The notes under the pieces: generated by a model
What the model was told of the DNA's origin: nothing
The model's database searches: none
The model's input: only the letters and a program-made list of their open reading frames with translations
Assembly: GCA_022823365.1 (NCBI GenBank)
Contig: JAJDXG010000030.1
Coordinates: forward strand, 1 to 64,000
Reading direction: 5' to 3'
DNA from: Gemmatimonadota bacterium
GTDB taxonomy: Bacteria; Gemmatimonadota; Gemmatimonadetes; Longimicrobiales; Gaopeijiaceae
Length of the DNA stretch: 64,000 bases
Position numbers and translations under genes: made by a program
Shown here: in pieces, positions 18,800-28,321 of the stretch
Position numbering within the stretch: the stretch's first letter is position 1
Layout: every line of letters starts with the position of its first letter

Positions 18800-18828
18800 T
18801 TGTGGCTAGCTTTGGTCGCCGTTTTAAA
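18800..18828 (+). promoter_or_regulatory. Weak promoter-like sequence upstream of rpsO
   Basis: TTGTGG (18800-18805) and TTTAAA (18823-18828) are 17 bp apart, in the 136-bp gap between the pterin dehydratase gene and rpsO; matches are 3 of 6 and 4 of 6. The gap also contains a strong ribosome-binding site, GAGGAGG, before the rpsO ATG. No S15 operator pseudoknot could be identified by eye. Confidence 0.25.
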
Positions 18829-18891
18829 AGTCAGTGGGTTCGCGCCCCGGCTTCCCTTGCAGCGTAAGACTCTTGAGGAGGCGGTCCCGCG

Positions 18892-19152
18892 ATGGGATTC
18901 GTTAAGGAAGAAGTCATCCGCAAGTATCAGGTTCATGATGGCGACCGGGGCAGTGCACCCGTTCAGATCGCGATCCTGACCCACCGAATCAATCATCTCC
19001 AAGGTCACTTCCGCGCGCACAAGAAGGACCATCACAGCCGCCAGGGCCTGCTCAAGATGGTGGGCCGGCGACGGCGGCTCCTCGAGTACATGAAGCGGAC
19101 CGACTACGAGAAGTACCGCGAACTCATCGCGGACCTCGGTCTCCGCCACTAG
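18892..19152 (+). CDS. rpsO: 30S ribosomal protein S15
   Basis: 86-residue primary 16S rRNA-binding protein of the central domain. [66 protein letters not shown] is the complete family sequence, including the [11 protein letters not shown]-type motif. It is followed 8 bp later by pnp, the standard rpsO-pnp pair. In other bacteria S15 represses its own mRNA; whether the 130-nt leader does so here is not shown. Confidence 0.97.
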   Translation: MGFVKEEVIRKYQVHDGDRGSAPVQIAILTHRINHLQGHFRAHKKDHHSRQGLLKMVGRRRRLLEYMKRTDYEKYRELIADLGLRH

Positions 19153-19160
19153 GTCAGAGC

Positions 19161-21287
19161 ATGCTGAAAAGAATCGAGCGACAGTTTGCAGGACGCACCC
19201 TGGTCCTGGAGACCGGGCGCATGGCGAAGCAGGCCCACGGGGCCTGCCTCGTTCGTTTTGGTGATACGATGGTGCTGTGCACCGCCACGGCGCAGATGAA
19301 GCCCACCCATCTTCCCTTCTTCCCCCTCACCGTCGAGTACCGCGAGAAGACCTACGCCGGCGGCAAGATTCCCGGGGGCTTCTTCAAGAGGGAGGGCCGC
19401 CCGGGCGAGAAGGAGATTCTGGCCGCGCGCTCCATCGATCGCCCCATCCGTCCGCTGTTCCCGAAAGGGTACATGAACGAGACCCAGATCATCTGCTACA
19501 TCCTGAGCGCGGATCAGGAGAACGACGCGGACGTCCTCGGCCTCATGGGCGCCTCGGTGGCGCTCAACATGTCGAAGATCCCCTTCCACATCCCGGTGGC
19601 GTCGGTGCGCATGGGCCGGATTCAGGGCGCCTGGATCGTGAATCCCACCTTCCAGCAACTCGAGTATTCCGACGTCGACCTGGTGGTGGCGGGATCCGCC
19701 GAGGCGATCACCATGGTCGAGGGCGCCGCGGTCGAGGTGCCCGAGGAGGACCTCCTCGAGGGGCTGGGGGCGGCTCATGGGGCGATCCGCGAACTGGTGG
19801 CCATGCAGCGTGACCTCATCGCAGACGGCGGCGAGGAGGACATGGAATGGACCAGCGTGGAGCCGGCTCCGGACCTGGTCGGCCAGGTCGAAGCGCTGGC
19901 CCGGGATGGGGTGGCGGCCGCGTTCGAGGCGGAGGAAAAGCAGGCTCGGGCCGCGGCATTGGCCGAACTCGGAGAGGAGGTGGCCGGCCAGCTGGAGACC
20001 GAAGGGACGGAGAGCGAAGAAGTCCGCGCCGCAGTGAAGGGAGTCCTGCGCAACCTGGAAAAGCAGCACGTGCGCGCGGGCATCCTCGACCGGGGCAGGC
20101 GCGCCGACGGTCGGGGCGTAGACGACATCCGTGAGCTCGGCTGCGAGGTGGGCGTTCTGCCCCGGCCGCACGGCTCGGCCCTTTTCACGCGCGGACAGAC
20201 GCAGGCACTGGGCGTGGTCACCCTCGGCACCTCGCGCGACGAACAGCGCATCGATTCGATCGATACCCTCGAGGAAACCACGAAGTCGTTCATGCTTCAC
20301 TACAACTTCCCGCCTTTCTCGGTGGGCGAAGCGAGGCCCATTCGCGGGACGTCGCGGCGCGAAGTGGGACACGGCAATCTGGCCGAACGCGCCATTCAGC
20401 CCCTGCTTCCCGACTACGACGACTTCCCGTACACGATCCGCGTGGTGTCCGACGTTCTCGAATCGAACGGCTCTTCGTCCATGGCCTCCGTTTGCGCGGC
20501 TTCGCTGTCGCTGATGGATGCCGGGGTACCGCTCAAGGCATCGTGCGCCGGGGTGGCGATGGGGCTGGTGAAGGATGGTGATCGCTTCGCGGTCCTTACC
20601 GACATTCTGGGGCTCGAAGACGCCCTCGGGGACATGGACTTCAAGGTGGCCGGGACGCGCAAGGGTGTCACCGCGATTCAGATGGACATCAAGATCGAGG
20701 GGCTCGATCTGGCGATCATGCAGGAGGCGCTGAACAGGGCGCGCACGGCGCGACGCAGCATTCTGGATGCCATGGACCATGCCATCCCGGCGGCCCGCAC
20801 CGACCTGTCCCAGTACGCTCCTCGCATCATCTCGATCTCCATCAACCCCGAGAAGATTGGTGAGATCATTGGCCCCAAGGGTAAGACCATCAGGGCGATA
20901 CAAGATGAAACCGGAGCCAAGATCGACATCGAGGACTCCGGCGTCGTGAAGATCGCCGCCGTCTCGGGCGAGGCCGGGGTACGCGCCCGCGAAATGATCG
21001 AAGCCATCGCCCAGGAGCCCGAGGTCGGACGCATCTACGAAGGTCCGGTCAAGAACACCACCACCTTCGGGGCCTTCATCGAGATCTTCCCGGGCACCGA
21101 GGGGCTTTGCCACATTTCCGAGCTCGCTGAAGGCCGCGTGGGCAAGACGGAAGACGTCCTCAAAGTCGGCGAAATCGCACGGGTCAAGCTGCTCGCGATC
21201 GACGAGAAGGGCCGACTGCGTCTCTCCAGGCGCGCGGCGCTTGCCGACAACACCCGGGGCGGAACGTCGTCCCGGGCGCGCCGGTGA
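19161..21287 (+). CDS. pnp: Polyribonucleotide nucleotidyltransferase (PNPase)
   Basis: Phosphorolytic 3'-5' exoribonuclease of the RNA degradosome. 708 residues, a normal length. Two RNase PH domains (about 1-225 and 310-545) flank a helical domain; the second holds PRPHGSALFTRGQTQALGVVTLG, FMLHYNFPPFSVGE and RREVGHGNLAERA. A KH domain (IGEIIGPKGKTIRAIQDETGAKIDI) starts near residue 560, and an S1 domain (GPVKNTTTFGAFIEIFPGTEGLCHISEL) near 630. It pairs with rpsO upstream. The final GTGA could also serve as a start for the M16 peptidase, though a later ATG seems likelier. Confidence 0.97.
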   Translation: MLKRIERQFAGRTLVLETGRMAKQAHGACLVRFGDTMVLCTATAQMKPTHLPFFPLTVEYREKTYAGGKIPGGFFKREGRPGEKEILAARSIDRPIRPLFPKGYMNETQIICYILSADQENDADVLGLMGASVALNMSKIPFHIPVASVRMGRIQGAWIVNPTFQQLEYSDVDLVVAGSAEAITMVEGAAVEVPEEDLLEGLGAAHGAIRELVAMQRDLIADGGEEDMEWTSVEPAPDLVGQVEALARDGVAAAFEAEEKQARAAALAELGEEVAGQLETEGTESEEVRAAVKGVLRNLEKQHVRAGILDRGRRADGRGVDDIRELGCEVGVLPRPHGSALFTRGQTQALGVVTLGTSRDEQRIDSIDTLEETTKSFMLHYNFPPFSVGEARPIRGTSRREVGHGNLAERAIQPLLPDYDDFPYTIRVVSDVLESNGSSSMASVCAASLSLMDAGVPLKASCAGVAMGLVKDGDRFAVLTDILGLEDALGDMDFKVAGTRKGVTAIQMDIKIEGLDLAIMQEALNRARTARRSILDAMDHAIPAARTDLSQYAPRIISISINPEKIGEIIGPKGKTIRAIQDETGAKIDIEDSGVVKIAAVSGEAGVRAREMIEAIAQEPEVGRIYEGPVKNTTTFGAFIEIFPGTEGLCHISELAEGRVGKTEDVLKVGEIARVKLLAIDEKGRLRLSRRAALADNTRGGTSSRARR

Positions 21288-21376
21288 CACCTGCCCGATA
21301 CCGCCGATCCCTGCGGTCCACCGGGCCGGCCGCGTTGGTCCCTGCCGCTCCCGCCACGACCCGAAACCGGGACCGC

Positions 21377-22594
21377 ATGGCGGTCACCACGCTCGACTCC
21401 GGCATCCAGGTCCTCAGCGAATCGATTCCGGGGGTCCGCTCGGCTGCGGTCGGCGTCTGGGTCCCACGGGGTTCGGCGCACGACGGCGAAGATGTGCTGG
21501 GGGCGAGTCATCTGCTCGAGCACATGGTCTTCAGGGGAACGCAACACCGTTCGCGTGAGGAGATCGCGCTCGCCCTCGAGAGTCTGGGTGGCTCCCTGGA
21601 CGCCTTCACCAGCCGGGAACACACGAGCTTCCAGGCCCGCGTGCTGGATGAGCATCTGCCCCAGGCGCTCGATGTGCTCGCCGACCTGGTGCTCTTCCCC
21701 ACGCTCCTCGACGAAGACCTGGAGCTTGAGCGGCGCGTTGTGCTCGAAGAGATCTCCGCGGTCGAGGATGCTCCGGAGGACTTCGCCTTCGAACTGCACG
21801 GCCAACGCCTGTGGGACCGGCATCCCTACGGGACATCCATTCTGGGCACCCGCGACACCGTCTCGGCGATGGAGGGAGATTCCCTGCGCGATCTGCACCG
21901 GAGCCGCTATGGCGCCGGAGGCATGGTCGTCGCCGCCACCGGCAACGTGGCGCACGATCGCGTGGTGGAGTTGGCCGCACACTACTTCCGCAGCGCAGCC
22001 GACGGCGTTCCCGAGACCCCGATCCCCGACCCGAAGTCGGTGGTGGGGAGGGAGGTTCATGTCCGGCGGGAGACGGCCCAGACCCACATTGTGACCGGAA
22101 CCGTAACCCCTCCCAGAGCCGACCGCAGACGATACCCCCTGGTGCTGCTCGCGGCGGCGATGGGGGGCGGCATGAGTTCGCGGCTGTTCCGGCGCATTCG
22201 CGAAGAACTGGGCCTGGCCTACTCGGTGTATACCTTCCAGTCCTTCTATTCCCGGGCGGGGGTATCCGGCATCTACGCGGGCACCCGTCACGACGGGGCC
22301 GGCCAAGTCATCGACGCCATCAGGGAAGAGCTGGCCGCCCTGGCGCGTGAGGGCCTTCCGCGCGAAGACCTCGTCCAGGTCAAGAGTCAGGTCAAGGGGC
22401 AGATCATGCTCTCCCTGGAAAGCCCCGGCGCCCGGTTGTACCGGCTGGCGGGCTTCGCCCTTCACCAGGAGCCCTTCACCACGCTGGACGAACTTCTGTC
22501 ACGCATCGATCGCGTGACGGAGGCGGAGGTCGCCGAATCCGCGGCCGAGTTCTTTCATCCCGACCGTCAGTGCCTGCTTCGTCTGGGACCCTGA
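21377..22594 (+). CDS. Zinc-dependent peptidase, M16 (insulinase/PqqL-like) family
   Basis: 405 residues from the ATG at 21377, where homology begins (TTLDSGIQVLSESIPGVRSAAVGVWV). The frame is open back to a GTG at 21284 that overlaps the pnp stop, which would add 31 unlikely residues. The inverted zinc motif HLLEH (about 45-49) is intact, and the distal Glu lies in LERRVVLEEI. The C-terminal half has the YSVYTFQSFYSRAGVSGIYAGT block of the second M16 domain. This one-chain two-domain form resembles the mitochondrial-processing-peptidase-like proteins that often follow pnp in bacteria. Substrate is unknown; no signal peptide is seen, so it is probably cytoplasmic. Confidence 0.9.
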   Translation: MAVTTLDSGIQVLSESIPGVRSAAVGVWVPRGSAHDGEDVLGASHLLEHMVFRGTQHRSREEIALALESLGGSLDAFTSREHTSFQARVLDEHLPQALDVLADLVLFPTLLDEDLELERRVVLEEISAVEDAPEDFAFELHGQRLWDRHPYGTSILGTRDTVSAMEGDSLRDLHRSRYGAGGMVVAATGNVAHDRVVELAAHYFRSAADGVPETPIPDPKSVVGREVHVRRETAQTHIVTGTVTPPRADRRRYPLVLLAAAMGGGMSSRLFRRIREELGLAYSVYTFQSFYSRAGVSGIYAGTRHDGAGQVIDAIREELAALAREGLPREDLVQVKSQVKGQIMLSLESPGARLYRLAGFALHQEPFTTLDELLSRIDRVTEAEVAESAAEFFHPDRQCLLRLGP

Positions 22595-22610
22595 AGCCCC
22601 GGCGGACGCC

Positions 22611-23723
22611 ATGCTGATCGGAGTTCCCGCCGAGCGCAAGACACACGAATACCGGGTCGCGCTGGTTCCGGCGGGCGTCGAAGCCCTGACCCGGGCCGGC
22701 CATCAGGTGCTCATCGAGAAGGACGCCGGGCTGGCCAGCGGGTTTACCGACGATTTCTATCAGCGCGCGGGCGCGCAAGTGGTCGACAGCGCGGCTGAGC
22801 TGTGGGCGCGCGCGGGGATGATCGTGAAGGTGAAGGAACCCCTCGCGACAGAGTGGCCCGACATGCGCGAGGGGCAGATCGTCTTCACCTATTTCCACTT
22901 CGCCGCATCCGAAGCCCTCACCCGGGCGGTCATGGAGTCCGGCACCGTGGCCATCGCATACGAGACGGTGGCCACCGACAAGGGCGCGCTGCCTCTCCTT
23001 ACGCCGATGAGCGAGGTGGCCGGAAGAATGGCCGTGCAGGAGGGTGTCCGATACCTGACCCGCTCCTCCGGCGGCAGCGGAATCCTCATCGGGGGCGTTC
23101 CCGGGGTCATGCCCGGCAAGGTGCTGATTCTGGGGGGCGGCGTCGTGGGCACCCAGGCGGCGAAGGTGGCGGCGGGCCTTGGAGCGCGCGTCTCCATTCT
23201 GGACACGTCGCTTCCCCGGCTCCGTCATCTGGCGGACGTGATGCCCGCGGGCGTCCACCCCCTCTACTCCACGCGCTACGCGGTGCGCAAGCAGTTGCGC
23301 GATTCGGACCTGATCATCGGGGCGGTGCTCCTGCCGGGTGCGCGGACGCCCTTCCTTGTGTTCGAGGAGGATCTCGCGACCATGCGCCCCGGCTCGGTGA
23401 TCGCGGACGTGTCCGTCGATCAGGGCGGGTGCGTGGAGACCATTCGGCCGACCACGCACGAAGCTCCCACCTACGTCGTCGACGGCGTGATCCACTACGG
23501 TGTGACGAACATCCCGGGCAGCGTACCTCGAACGAGCACGCTGGCGCTGACCAATGCAACGCTGCCCTATGTCCTCGAGCTGGCGGCCGGAGGCTGGAGG
23601 GATGCCTGTCGCCGCAATCCCGCGCTTGCCCGTGGTCTCAACGTGGTTGGGGGCGAGGTCGTGCACGCGGCGGTGGCGGATGCGTTCGGCCTGCGGTCCA
23701 CGCCGCTCAGCAGTTGTTTCTGA
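22611..23723 (+). CDS. ald: Alanine dehydrogenase
   Basis: NAD-dependent reversible conversion of L-alanine to pyruvate and ammonia. 370 residues, the exact family length. Lys75 (IVKVKEPLATEW) and His96 (TYFHFAAS), the catalytic pair, are in the usual positions. The Rossmann fold GGGVVGTQAAKVAAGLGARVSILD binds NAD. The C-terminus contains VTNIPGSVPRTSTLALTNATLPYV. It stands 16 bp after the peptidase gene and is the last gene before the mre cluster promoter region. Confidence 0.96.
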   Translation: MLIGVPAERKTHEYRVALVPAGVEALTRAGHQVLIEKDAGLASGFTDDFYQRAGAQVVDSAAELWARAGMIVKVKEPLATEWPDMREGQIVFTYFHFAASEALTRAVMESGTVAIAYETVATDKGALPLLTPMSEVAGRMAVQEGVRYLTRSSGGSGILIGGVPGVMPGKVLILGGGVVGTQAAKVAAGLGARVSILDTSLPRLRHLADVMPAGVHPLYSTRYAVRKQLRDSDLIIGAVLLPGARTPFLVFEEDLATMRPGSVIADVSVDQGGCVETIRPTTHEAPTYVVDGVIHYGVTNIPGSVPRTSTLALTNATLPYVLELAAGGWRDACRRNPALARGLNVVGGEVVHAAVADAFGLRSTPLSSCF

Positions 23724-23779
23724 CCCTTGTCGAGAGGTGTCCACCCTTCGGGACGCCCCCTTGAAGCGGGCTCCGAATC

Positions 23780-23808
23780 TTGCTCCGGACCACGCCACAA
23801 CTTAAGAT
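23780..23808 (+). promoter_or_regulatory. Candidate promoter of the mreBCD-mrdA-rodA cluster
   Basis: TTGCTC (23780-23785) and TAAGAT (23803-23808) are 17 bp apart in the 169-bp gap between ald and mreB. A second A/T-rich stretch (23872-23888, containing TAAATA) lies just before the chosen mreB start and could serve a near-leaderless transcript. The rest of the gap shows no gene and no clear terminator for ald. Confidence 0.35.
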
Positions 23809-23892
23809 GCGGGCACTTCCGAAGGGTTGGCCGAAGTCTGATTGCTCCTTGGATGTGAATCTCATCAAGCCAATGTAAATAAAAGAATTAGA

Positions 23893-24936
23893 GTGCTTTC
23901 TTCCAGTTGGTTCAAGCCGCGCCGCAGCCTCGTTCCCGTCCACGACATCGCAGTGGACCTGGGAACCGCGAACACCCTCGTGTACGTCCGGGGCGACGGG
24001 GTTGTGGTGAACGAGCCCTGCGTGGTCGCCGTGGAAAAGACCTCGCGCAAGATCCTCGGAATCGGCCTCGACGCCAAGCGCATGCTCGGACGCACGCCGG
24101 AGGACATCGAGGCGATTCGACCTCTGAAGGACGGCGTGATCGCGGATGTCGACATCACCGAGATGATGTTGCGTCACTTCCTCAAACGGGTCACCTCCCG
24201 GCGCATGTTCCGGATGAAGCCCCGTGTGGTCGTGGGCGTTCCTTCGGGCATCACCGAGCTCGAGCGGCGCGCGGTGCGCTCGTCGGCGCTGATGGCGGGC
24301 GCGAAGTCCGTGTACATGGTGGTGGAGCCGGTCGCGGCAGCGGTGGGCATGGGCCTGCCCATCGAGTCGCCGACCGGAAACATGGTGATCGACATTGGAG
24401 GCGGCACCACCGAGATCGCCGTGATCTGCCTGTCGGGCGTCGTCGCCAACTCGTCGATCCGCGTGGGCGGCGACAAGATCGATCATGCGATCGAAGACTC
24501 CATGCGCAGGCACTACAAGCTGCTCATCGGAGAATCCACCGCCGAAATGATCAAGATCCAGATCGGCTCCGCCTTCGACACCGGCGAGGAACAGGAGATG
24601 GACGTCAAGGGTCGCGATCTCGTCAGCGGAATGCCCAAGATGATCCGTATCGGCTCTTCGGAGGTTCGCGAGTGGATTCAGGAGCCCATCAGGTCCATCG
24701 TGGACGCGGTACGCCGCGCGCTCGAGTCGACGCCCCCGGAGCTTTCCGCGGACATCGTGGACAGAGGCCTCCTGATGACCGGTGGTGGCGCGATGATCCA
24801 GGGCCTTGACCAGCTGATCACATTCGAGACCAACCTGACCGTGCATGTTGACGAAGATCCTCTGACCTGCGTTGTGCGCGGGGCGGGCCGGATTCTCGAG
24901 GATCTGCACACGTTTCGTAAGATCCTGACGGCTTGA
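23893..24936 (+). CDS. mreB: Rod shape-determining protein MreB
   Basis: Bacterial actin that guides lateral wall synthesis on the inner face of the membrane. The GTG at 23893 gives 347 residues, the family length, starting LSSSWFKPRRSLVPVHDIAVDLGTANTLVYV; the frame is open back to a TTG at 23842. Phosphate 1 (DLGTANTLVYVRG), phosphate 2 (IDIGGGTTEIAVICL) and the adenosine motif (TGGGAMIQGLDQLI) are all present. The start is uncertain, as no ribosome-binding site stands before either codon. It heads the five-gene elongasome cluster. Confidence 0.95.
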   Translation: MLSSSWFKPRRSLVPVHDIAVDLGTANTLVYVRGDGVVVNEPCVVAVEKTSRKILGIGLDAKRMLGRTPEDIEAIRPLKDGVIADVDITEMMLRHFLKRVTSRRMFRMKPRVVVGVPSGITELERRAVRSSALMAGAKSVYMVVEPVAAAVGMGLPIESPTGNMVIDIGGGTTEIAVICLSGVVANSSIRVGGDKIDHAIEDSMRRHYKLLIGESTAEMIKIQIGSAFDTGEEQEMDVKGRDLVSGMPKMIRIGSSEVREWIQEPIRSIVDAVRRALESTPPELSADIVDRGLLMTGGGAMIQGLDQLITFETNLTVHVDEDPLTCVVRGAGRILEDLHTFRKILTA

Positions 24937-24999
24937 CCGCCGATCGTCGACCAGCTCACGGAGTGGTCGAGGCGGCGGGGCAGGCCTTGAGCCCGACGG

Positions 25000-25935
25000 G
25001 TGGGGTTGATGCGCGAATACGGCGGCGCCGGCGGTAACGGACTGCGGACGCAGTTCCTTCTGGCGGCCGCCTGTCTGCTTGCCGGCCTGTTCCTCTACCT
25101 GATTCCCGCGGGGCCCCAGCAGAATATCGCGTCCGGCATTCGCCTGACCCTGCTGCGCCCGTTCGTGGACATCCGCAGCGCACTGTCCGCGGCCCGGTCG
25201 ATGAGCCGCGAAGCGGACATGCTGCGCGCGCAGGTGGACTCCCTGCGCGCCTGGGTTGCCAACAATGCGCCGGCGATAGAGGAGAACCGGCGCCTTCGAG
25301 TCCTGATCGGACTGGCGCCGCTGGTGGAACGGTCGTATCGGGCGGTGAGCGTGCATCGCCCGGGGAACCTGGGTTCCCAGAGCACGGTCGTGCTCGACCT
25401 CGGCCATGAGCAGGGTGTCCATGGGTTGTCCCCGATCATTACGGCCGACGGGCTCGCCGGCAGGGTTCTCGAAGCCCACCCCTCGCTTTCGATCGGCATG
25501 GACTGGTCGCACCCGGATTTCCGGGCCTCCGTCATGTCGGAGGACGGTGAGCTCTATGGCATTGTCGGCCCGGAACCGGCGGCGTTCGGGGGAGCCGAGC
25601 GGCTCATTCTGACCGGCATCCCGTACTTCAACGTCCTGGAGGACGGCACGCTGATGGTTACCAGCGGCCGAGGCGGCGTCTATCCGCGCGGCGTGCCCGT
25701 GGGCCGGATCGGAGGGTTGGCCGAGGTCGAAGAAGGATGGCACCGGAGTTACTGGGTGTACCCGACAGTGCATCCGGCCTCCGTCACGCACGCGCTGGTC
25801 GGGGTTGCAGATACGGCCGGACCGGGGGAGGAAGTGGACCTGTCCAGCCTGTTCCCGCGAGCAACGTCGCCGCTCCCGGACTCCGCTCGAGAAGCCGGGC
25901 CCAGGGGCGCGCCCGGTGCCGATGGCCGTGGCTGA
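25000..25935 (+). CDS. mreC: Rod shape-determining protein MreC
   Basis: Bitopic elongasome scaffold that joins MreB to the wall enzymes. 311 residues from GTG 25000; an ATG three codons later (25009) is equally likely. One membrane helix (about 18-38), a coiled coil (about 60-100), then the periplasmic beta domain with VVLDLGHEQGVHGLSPIITADGLAGRV and TSGRGGVYPRGVPVGRI, both MreC signatures. The C-terminal tail is Pro/Gly/Ala-rich. The end overlaps the mreD start by 14 bp. Confidence 0.93.
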   Translation: MGLMREYGGAGGNGLRTQFLLAAACLLAGLFLYLIPAGPQQNIASGIRLTLLRPFVDIRSALSAARSMSREADMLRAQVDSLRAWVANNAPAIEENRRLRVLIGLAPLVERSYRAVSVHRPGNLGSQSTVVLDLGHEQGVHGLSPIITADGLAGRVLEAHPSLSIGMDWSHPDFRASVMSEDGELYGIVGPEPAAFGGAERLILTGIPYFNVLEDGTLMVTSGRGGVYPRGVPVGRIGGLAEVEEGWHRSYWVYPTVHPASVTHALVGVADTAGPGEEVDLSSLFPRATSPLPDSAREAGPRGAPGADGRG

Positions 25936-26452
25936 CCGTCCGCTCCCCGGCTCCCCGCGGCTGGGAATCGGGTCGGGCGTGGTCGTGGCAGTCACCCTGA
26001 TTCTGGTCTTCTTCCACTTCGTTCTGAGGCTCGGCCTGGGGATCGGTGCCGGAGCTCCCGATCTCCTGACTGTCGCTCTCCTGTTCCACGTTCGCCGGGT
26101 CCGTTTCGGGACTGCGGCATGCGTCGGCTTCACCCTGGGCATGCTGGAAGACGCGTTCGCGCTCGTAGCTTTTGGCGCGAACACCGTGGCGATGACCGTG
26201 GTGGGCATTCTGGGCGTGCAGACCAGGGCATTCTTCGTACCCACCACCTCGCTTTCCTTTCACCTCATATATTTTGTCACCGGCAAGTGGCTGCGTGACT
26301 TCATCCACTGGATCCTGCAGCAGGCCGCGGGCGTCACGAGCGGGTTCATCGAACCGATGATTCTCACTGCGGTGCCGGCCGCGCTCTATGCCGCTCTGGT
26401 GGGCGTGCTCGTCGTGAAGCTCATCGGTCCCTTCAGCGAGGGCGAGTCATGA
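25922..26452 (+). CDS. mreD: Rod shape-determining protein MreD
   Basis: 176-residue integral membrane protein with five or so hydrophobic helices, one starting near residue 19 (GVVVAVTLILVFFHFVL). GAPDLLTVALLFHVRRVRFG and GFTLGMLEDAFALVAFGANTVAMTVVGILG match the MreD pattern of helices around a conserved D-A-F loop. The ATG at 25922 lies inside the mreC end; an open extension to 25805 in the same frame would overlap mreC much further. Position between mreC and mrdA supports the call. The stop overlaps the mrdA start in ATGA. Confidence 0.88.
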   Translation: MAVADRPLPGSPRLGIGSGVVVAVTLILVFFHFVLRLGLGIGAGAPDLLTVALLFHVRRVRFGTAACVGFTLGMLEDAFALVAFGANTVAMTVVGILGVQTRAFFVPTTSLSFHLIYFVTGKWLRDFIHWILQQAAGVTSGFIEPMILTAVPAALYAALVGVLVVKLIGPFSEGES

Positions 26453-28293
26453 ATCAGTTCCAGGTTCCCGGTCCGGAGGCGTCGCAGCGCGCCCGCATCG
26501 CCGTCGTCGGGCTCATAGCGCTCTTCGCGGTCCTCACCGTCGCCTTCTTCCGCCTCCAGGTGCTCGAGGCCAACACATACGAGCTTCGCTCGGAGTCGAA
26601 CCGGCTGCGGCCGTTTCCCATTGAAGCTCCCCGCGGCGCCGTTTTCGATCGTAGCGGGCGGGTCGTTGCGGGCAGCGTCCCGGGCTATTCGCTGCACGTG
26701 TTCCCTTCCTCTGCTTCCGGAGTCATGGAGACGACGCTCGAGCGCCTGCAATCGTATGTCGATCTGGACGATGCGAGGATCGAACTGCTGCTCGAACGCG
26801 CCCGCCGCGAACCTTATCAGCCGCTCCTGGTGGACGGCGACGCCGATTTCGATCTCGTCTCCACGCTCGAGGAGCACCGCGCGGAGCTGCCGAACGTGGT
26901 GGTCCGGATGGATCCGAAGCGCCAGTACCAGGCTGCGCGCGCGGTCTCCCACCTCATGGGGTATGTAGGCGAAGTCACGGCGGAGGAATTGGAGCAGGAA
27001 CGGTATTCGGAGTACTCGAGCGGGATGACGGTGGGCAAGGAGGGGGTAGAGCGGCAGTATGAAGCCCGGCTTCAGGGGAAGCGGGGCCTGCGCTATTCGG
27101 AAGTGGACGCGCTGGGCCGGGTCGTGAGCTCTCCGTTCGGGCAGGTCGTGCAGGCGCCGGAGCCCGGGGTGGACATGCAACTGAATCTCGACCTTGATCT
27201 GATGGAGTGGATCCATCACATCTTCCCCGACTCCATGCGCGGCGCGGTAGTGGTGCTGAATGTCGAAGACGGTGGCGTGCTCGCGCTGTATTCGGCCCCG
27301 ACCTTCGATCCCAACAGCTTCGTGGGTGGGATCGAGCCCGACGAGTGGGCGTCCCTCAACAGCGACCCGGACCAGCCGCTCTTCAATCGCGCAGTCGTGG
27401 GACGCTACGCCCCCGGATCCACGTGGAAGCTCGCGGTCGCGGCCATCGGTCTGCAGCTCGGCCTGGTGGAGGCGCACGAACACATGTCGCGGGGGTGCAC
27501 GGGAGCGATGTTCGTAGGCAACCGCCTGTTCCGCTGCTGGGACGAGGCCGGTCACGGGTCTCTCGATCTCGTGGAGGCGATCCAGCACTCGTGCAACGTG
27601 TACTTCTACCAGTTGGGCCTCAGGATCGGGCTCGAGCGTCTTCTGGCCAACGCGAACGAAATGGGCTTCGCGCGGCAGTGCGGCATCGACCTGCCCCGCG
27701 AATCGCCGGGGGTGTTTCCGAGCGATCTGGGCTTCTGGGAGGAGCGGTTCGGGTATCGCGCGCAGGAAACGGAGGTATTGTCGCTCGCGATCGGGCAGGG
27801 CCCCAACGACCAGACGCCCCTCGGGATCGCCCAGTTCTACCTAGCCATGGCCCGGGGCGGGCAGGCTCCGGCGCCACGCATCGTGCAGGGGGAGGAGGCG
27901 GGCGACACCTGGGACATCGGGATTTCACCGGAGCACGGCGAGATTCTGATGGAAGGGCTCAGACGGGTCTTCATGCCGGGCGGCACGGGGTATCTGTCGT
28001 CGGTCGAGCACTGGGAACTCATGGGCAAGTCGGGCACCGCCCAGAACGCACAGGATCCCGACCGCAGCCACGCCTGGTTCGCGGCAATGGCGGGGCCCCG
28101 GGGCGGACAGCCGGAGATCATCGTGGTCGTGCTGGTGGAGCTCGGAGAAAGCGGATCCATCGTGGCCGCGCCGCTCGCCGCCAAGTCCGCGGACTACTTC
28201 CTGCGCAAGCGCTACGGCATCCGCACCGACACGATACAGACGCTTCGCGAACACCTCCTGACGGGCACGCCTGCTCCGTGGGCAATCTGGTGA
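26449..28293 (+). CDS. mrdA: Peptidoglycan D,D-transpeptidase (penicillin-binding protein 2)
   Basis: Class B PBP that crosslinks wall during elongation, acting in the periplasm with RodA. 614 residues. A single membrane anchor (about 14-34) is followed by the pedestal start EAPRGAVFDRSGRVVAG. The transpeptidase motifs are complete: SxxK as S324-T-W-K327, SxN as S381-C-N383 and KSG at 527-529 (the usual form is KTG). The ATG overlaps the mreD stop. rodA follows after 28 bp. Confidence 0.95.
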   Translation: MNQFQVPGPEASQRARIAVVGLIALFAVLTVAFFRLQVLEANTYELRSESNRLRPFPIEAPRGAVFDRSGRVVAGSVPGYSLHVFPSSASGVMETTLERLQSYVDLDDARIELLLERARREPYQPLLVDGDADFDLVSTLEEHRAELPNVVVRMDPKRQYQAARAVSHLMGYVGEVTAEELEQERYSEYSSGMTVGKEGVERQYEARLQGKRGLRYSEVDALGRVVSSPFGQVVQAPEPGVDMQLNLDLDLMEWIHHIFPDSMRGAVVVLNVEDGGVLALYSAPTFDPNSFVGGIEPDEWASLNSDPDQPLFNRAVVGRYAPGSTWKLAVAAIGLQLGLVEAHEHMSRGCTGAMFVGNRLFRCWDEAGHGSLDLVEAIQHSCNVYFYQLGLRIGLERLLANANEMGFARQCGIDLPRESPGVFPSDLGFWEERFGYRAQETEVLSLAIGQGPNDQTPLGIAQFYLAMARGGQAPAPRIVQGEEAGDTWDIGISPEHGEILMEGLRRVFMPGGTGYLSSVEHWELMGKSGTAQNAQDPDRSHAWFAAMAGPRGGQPEIIVVVLVELGESGSIVAAPLAAKSADYFLRKRYGIRTDTIQTLREHLLTGTPAPWAIW

Positions 28294-28321
28294 TTTCCTC
28301 CGACGCCGTGGCGCCTGCCCG

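Noticed and set aside
18756-18891. A tRNA gene in the gap before rpsO (a GGTTCGCGCCC stretch resembles a T loop)
   Set aside because: No acceptor stem, D arm or anticodon arm can be formed around it.
19149-21290. A 713-codon minus-strand open frame covering the whole pnp gene
   Set aside because: Mirror of pnp codon bias; the composition is typical of antisense translation, and pnp is complete on the plus strand.
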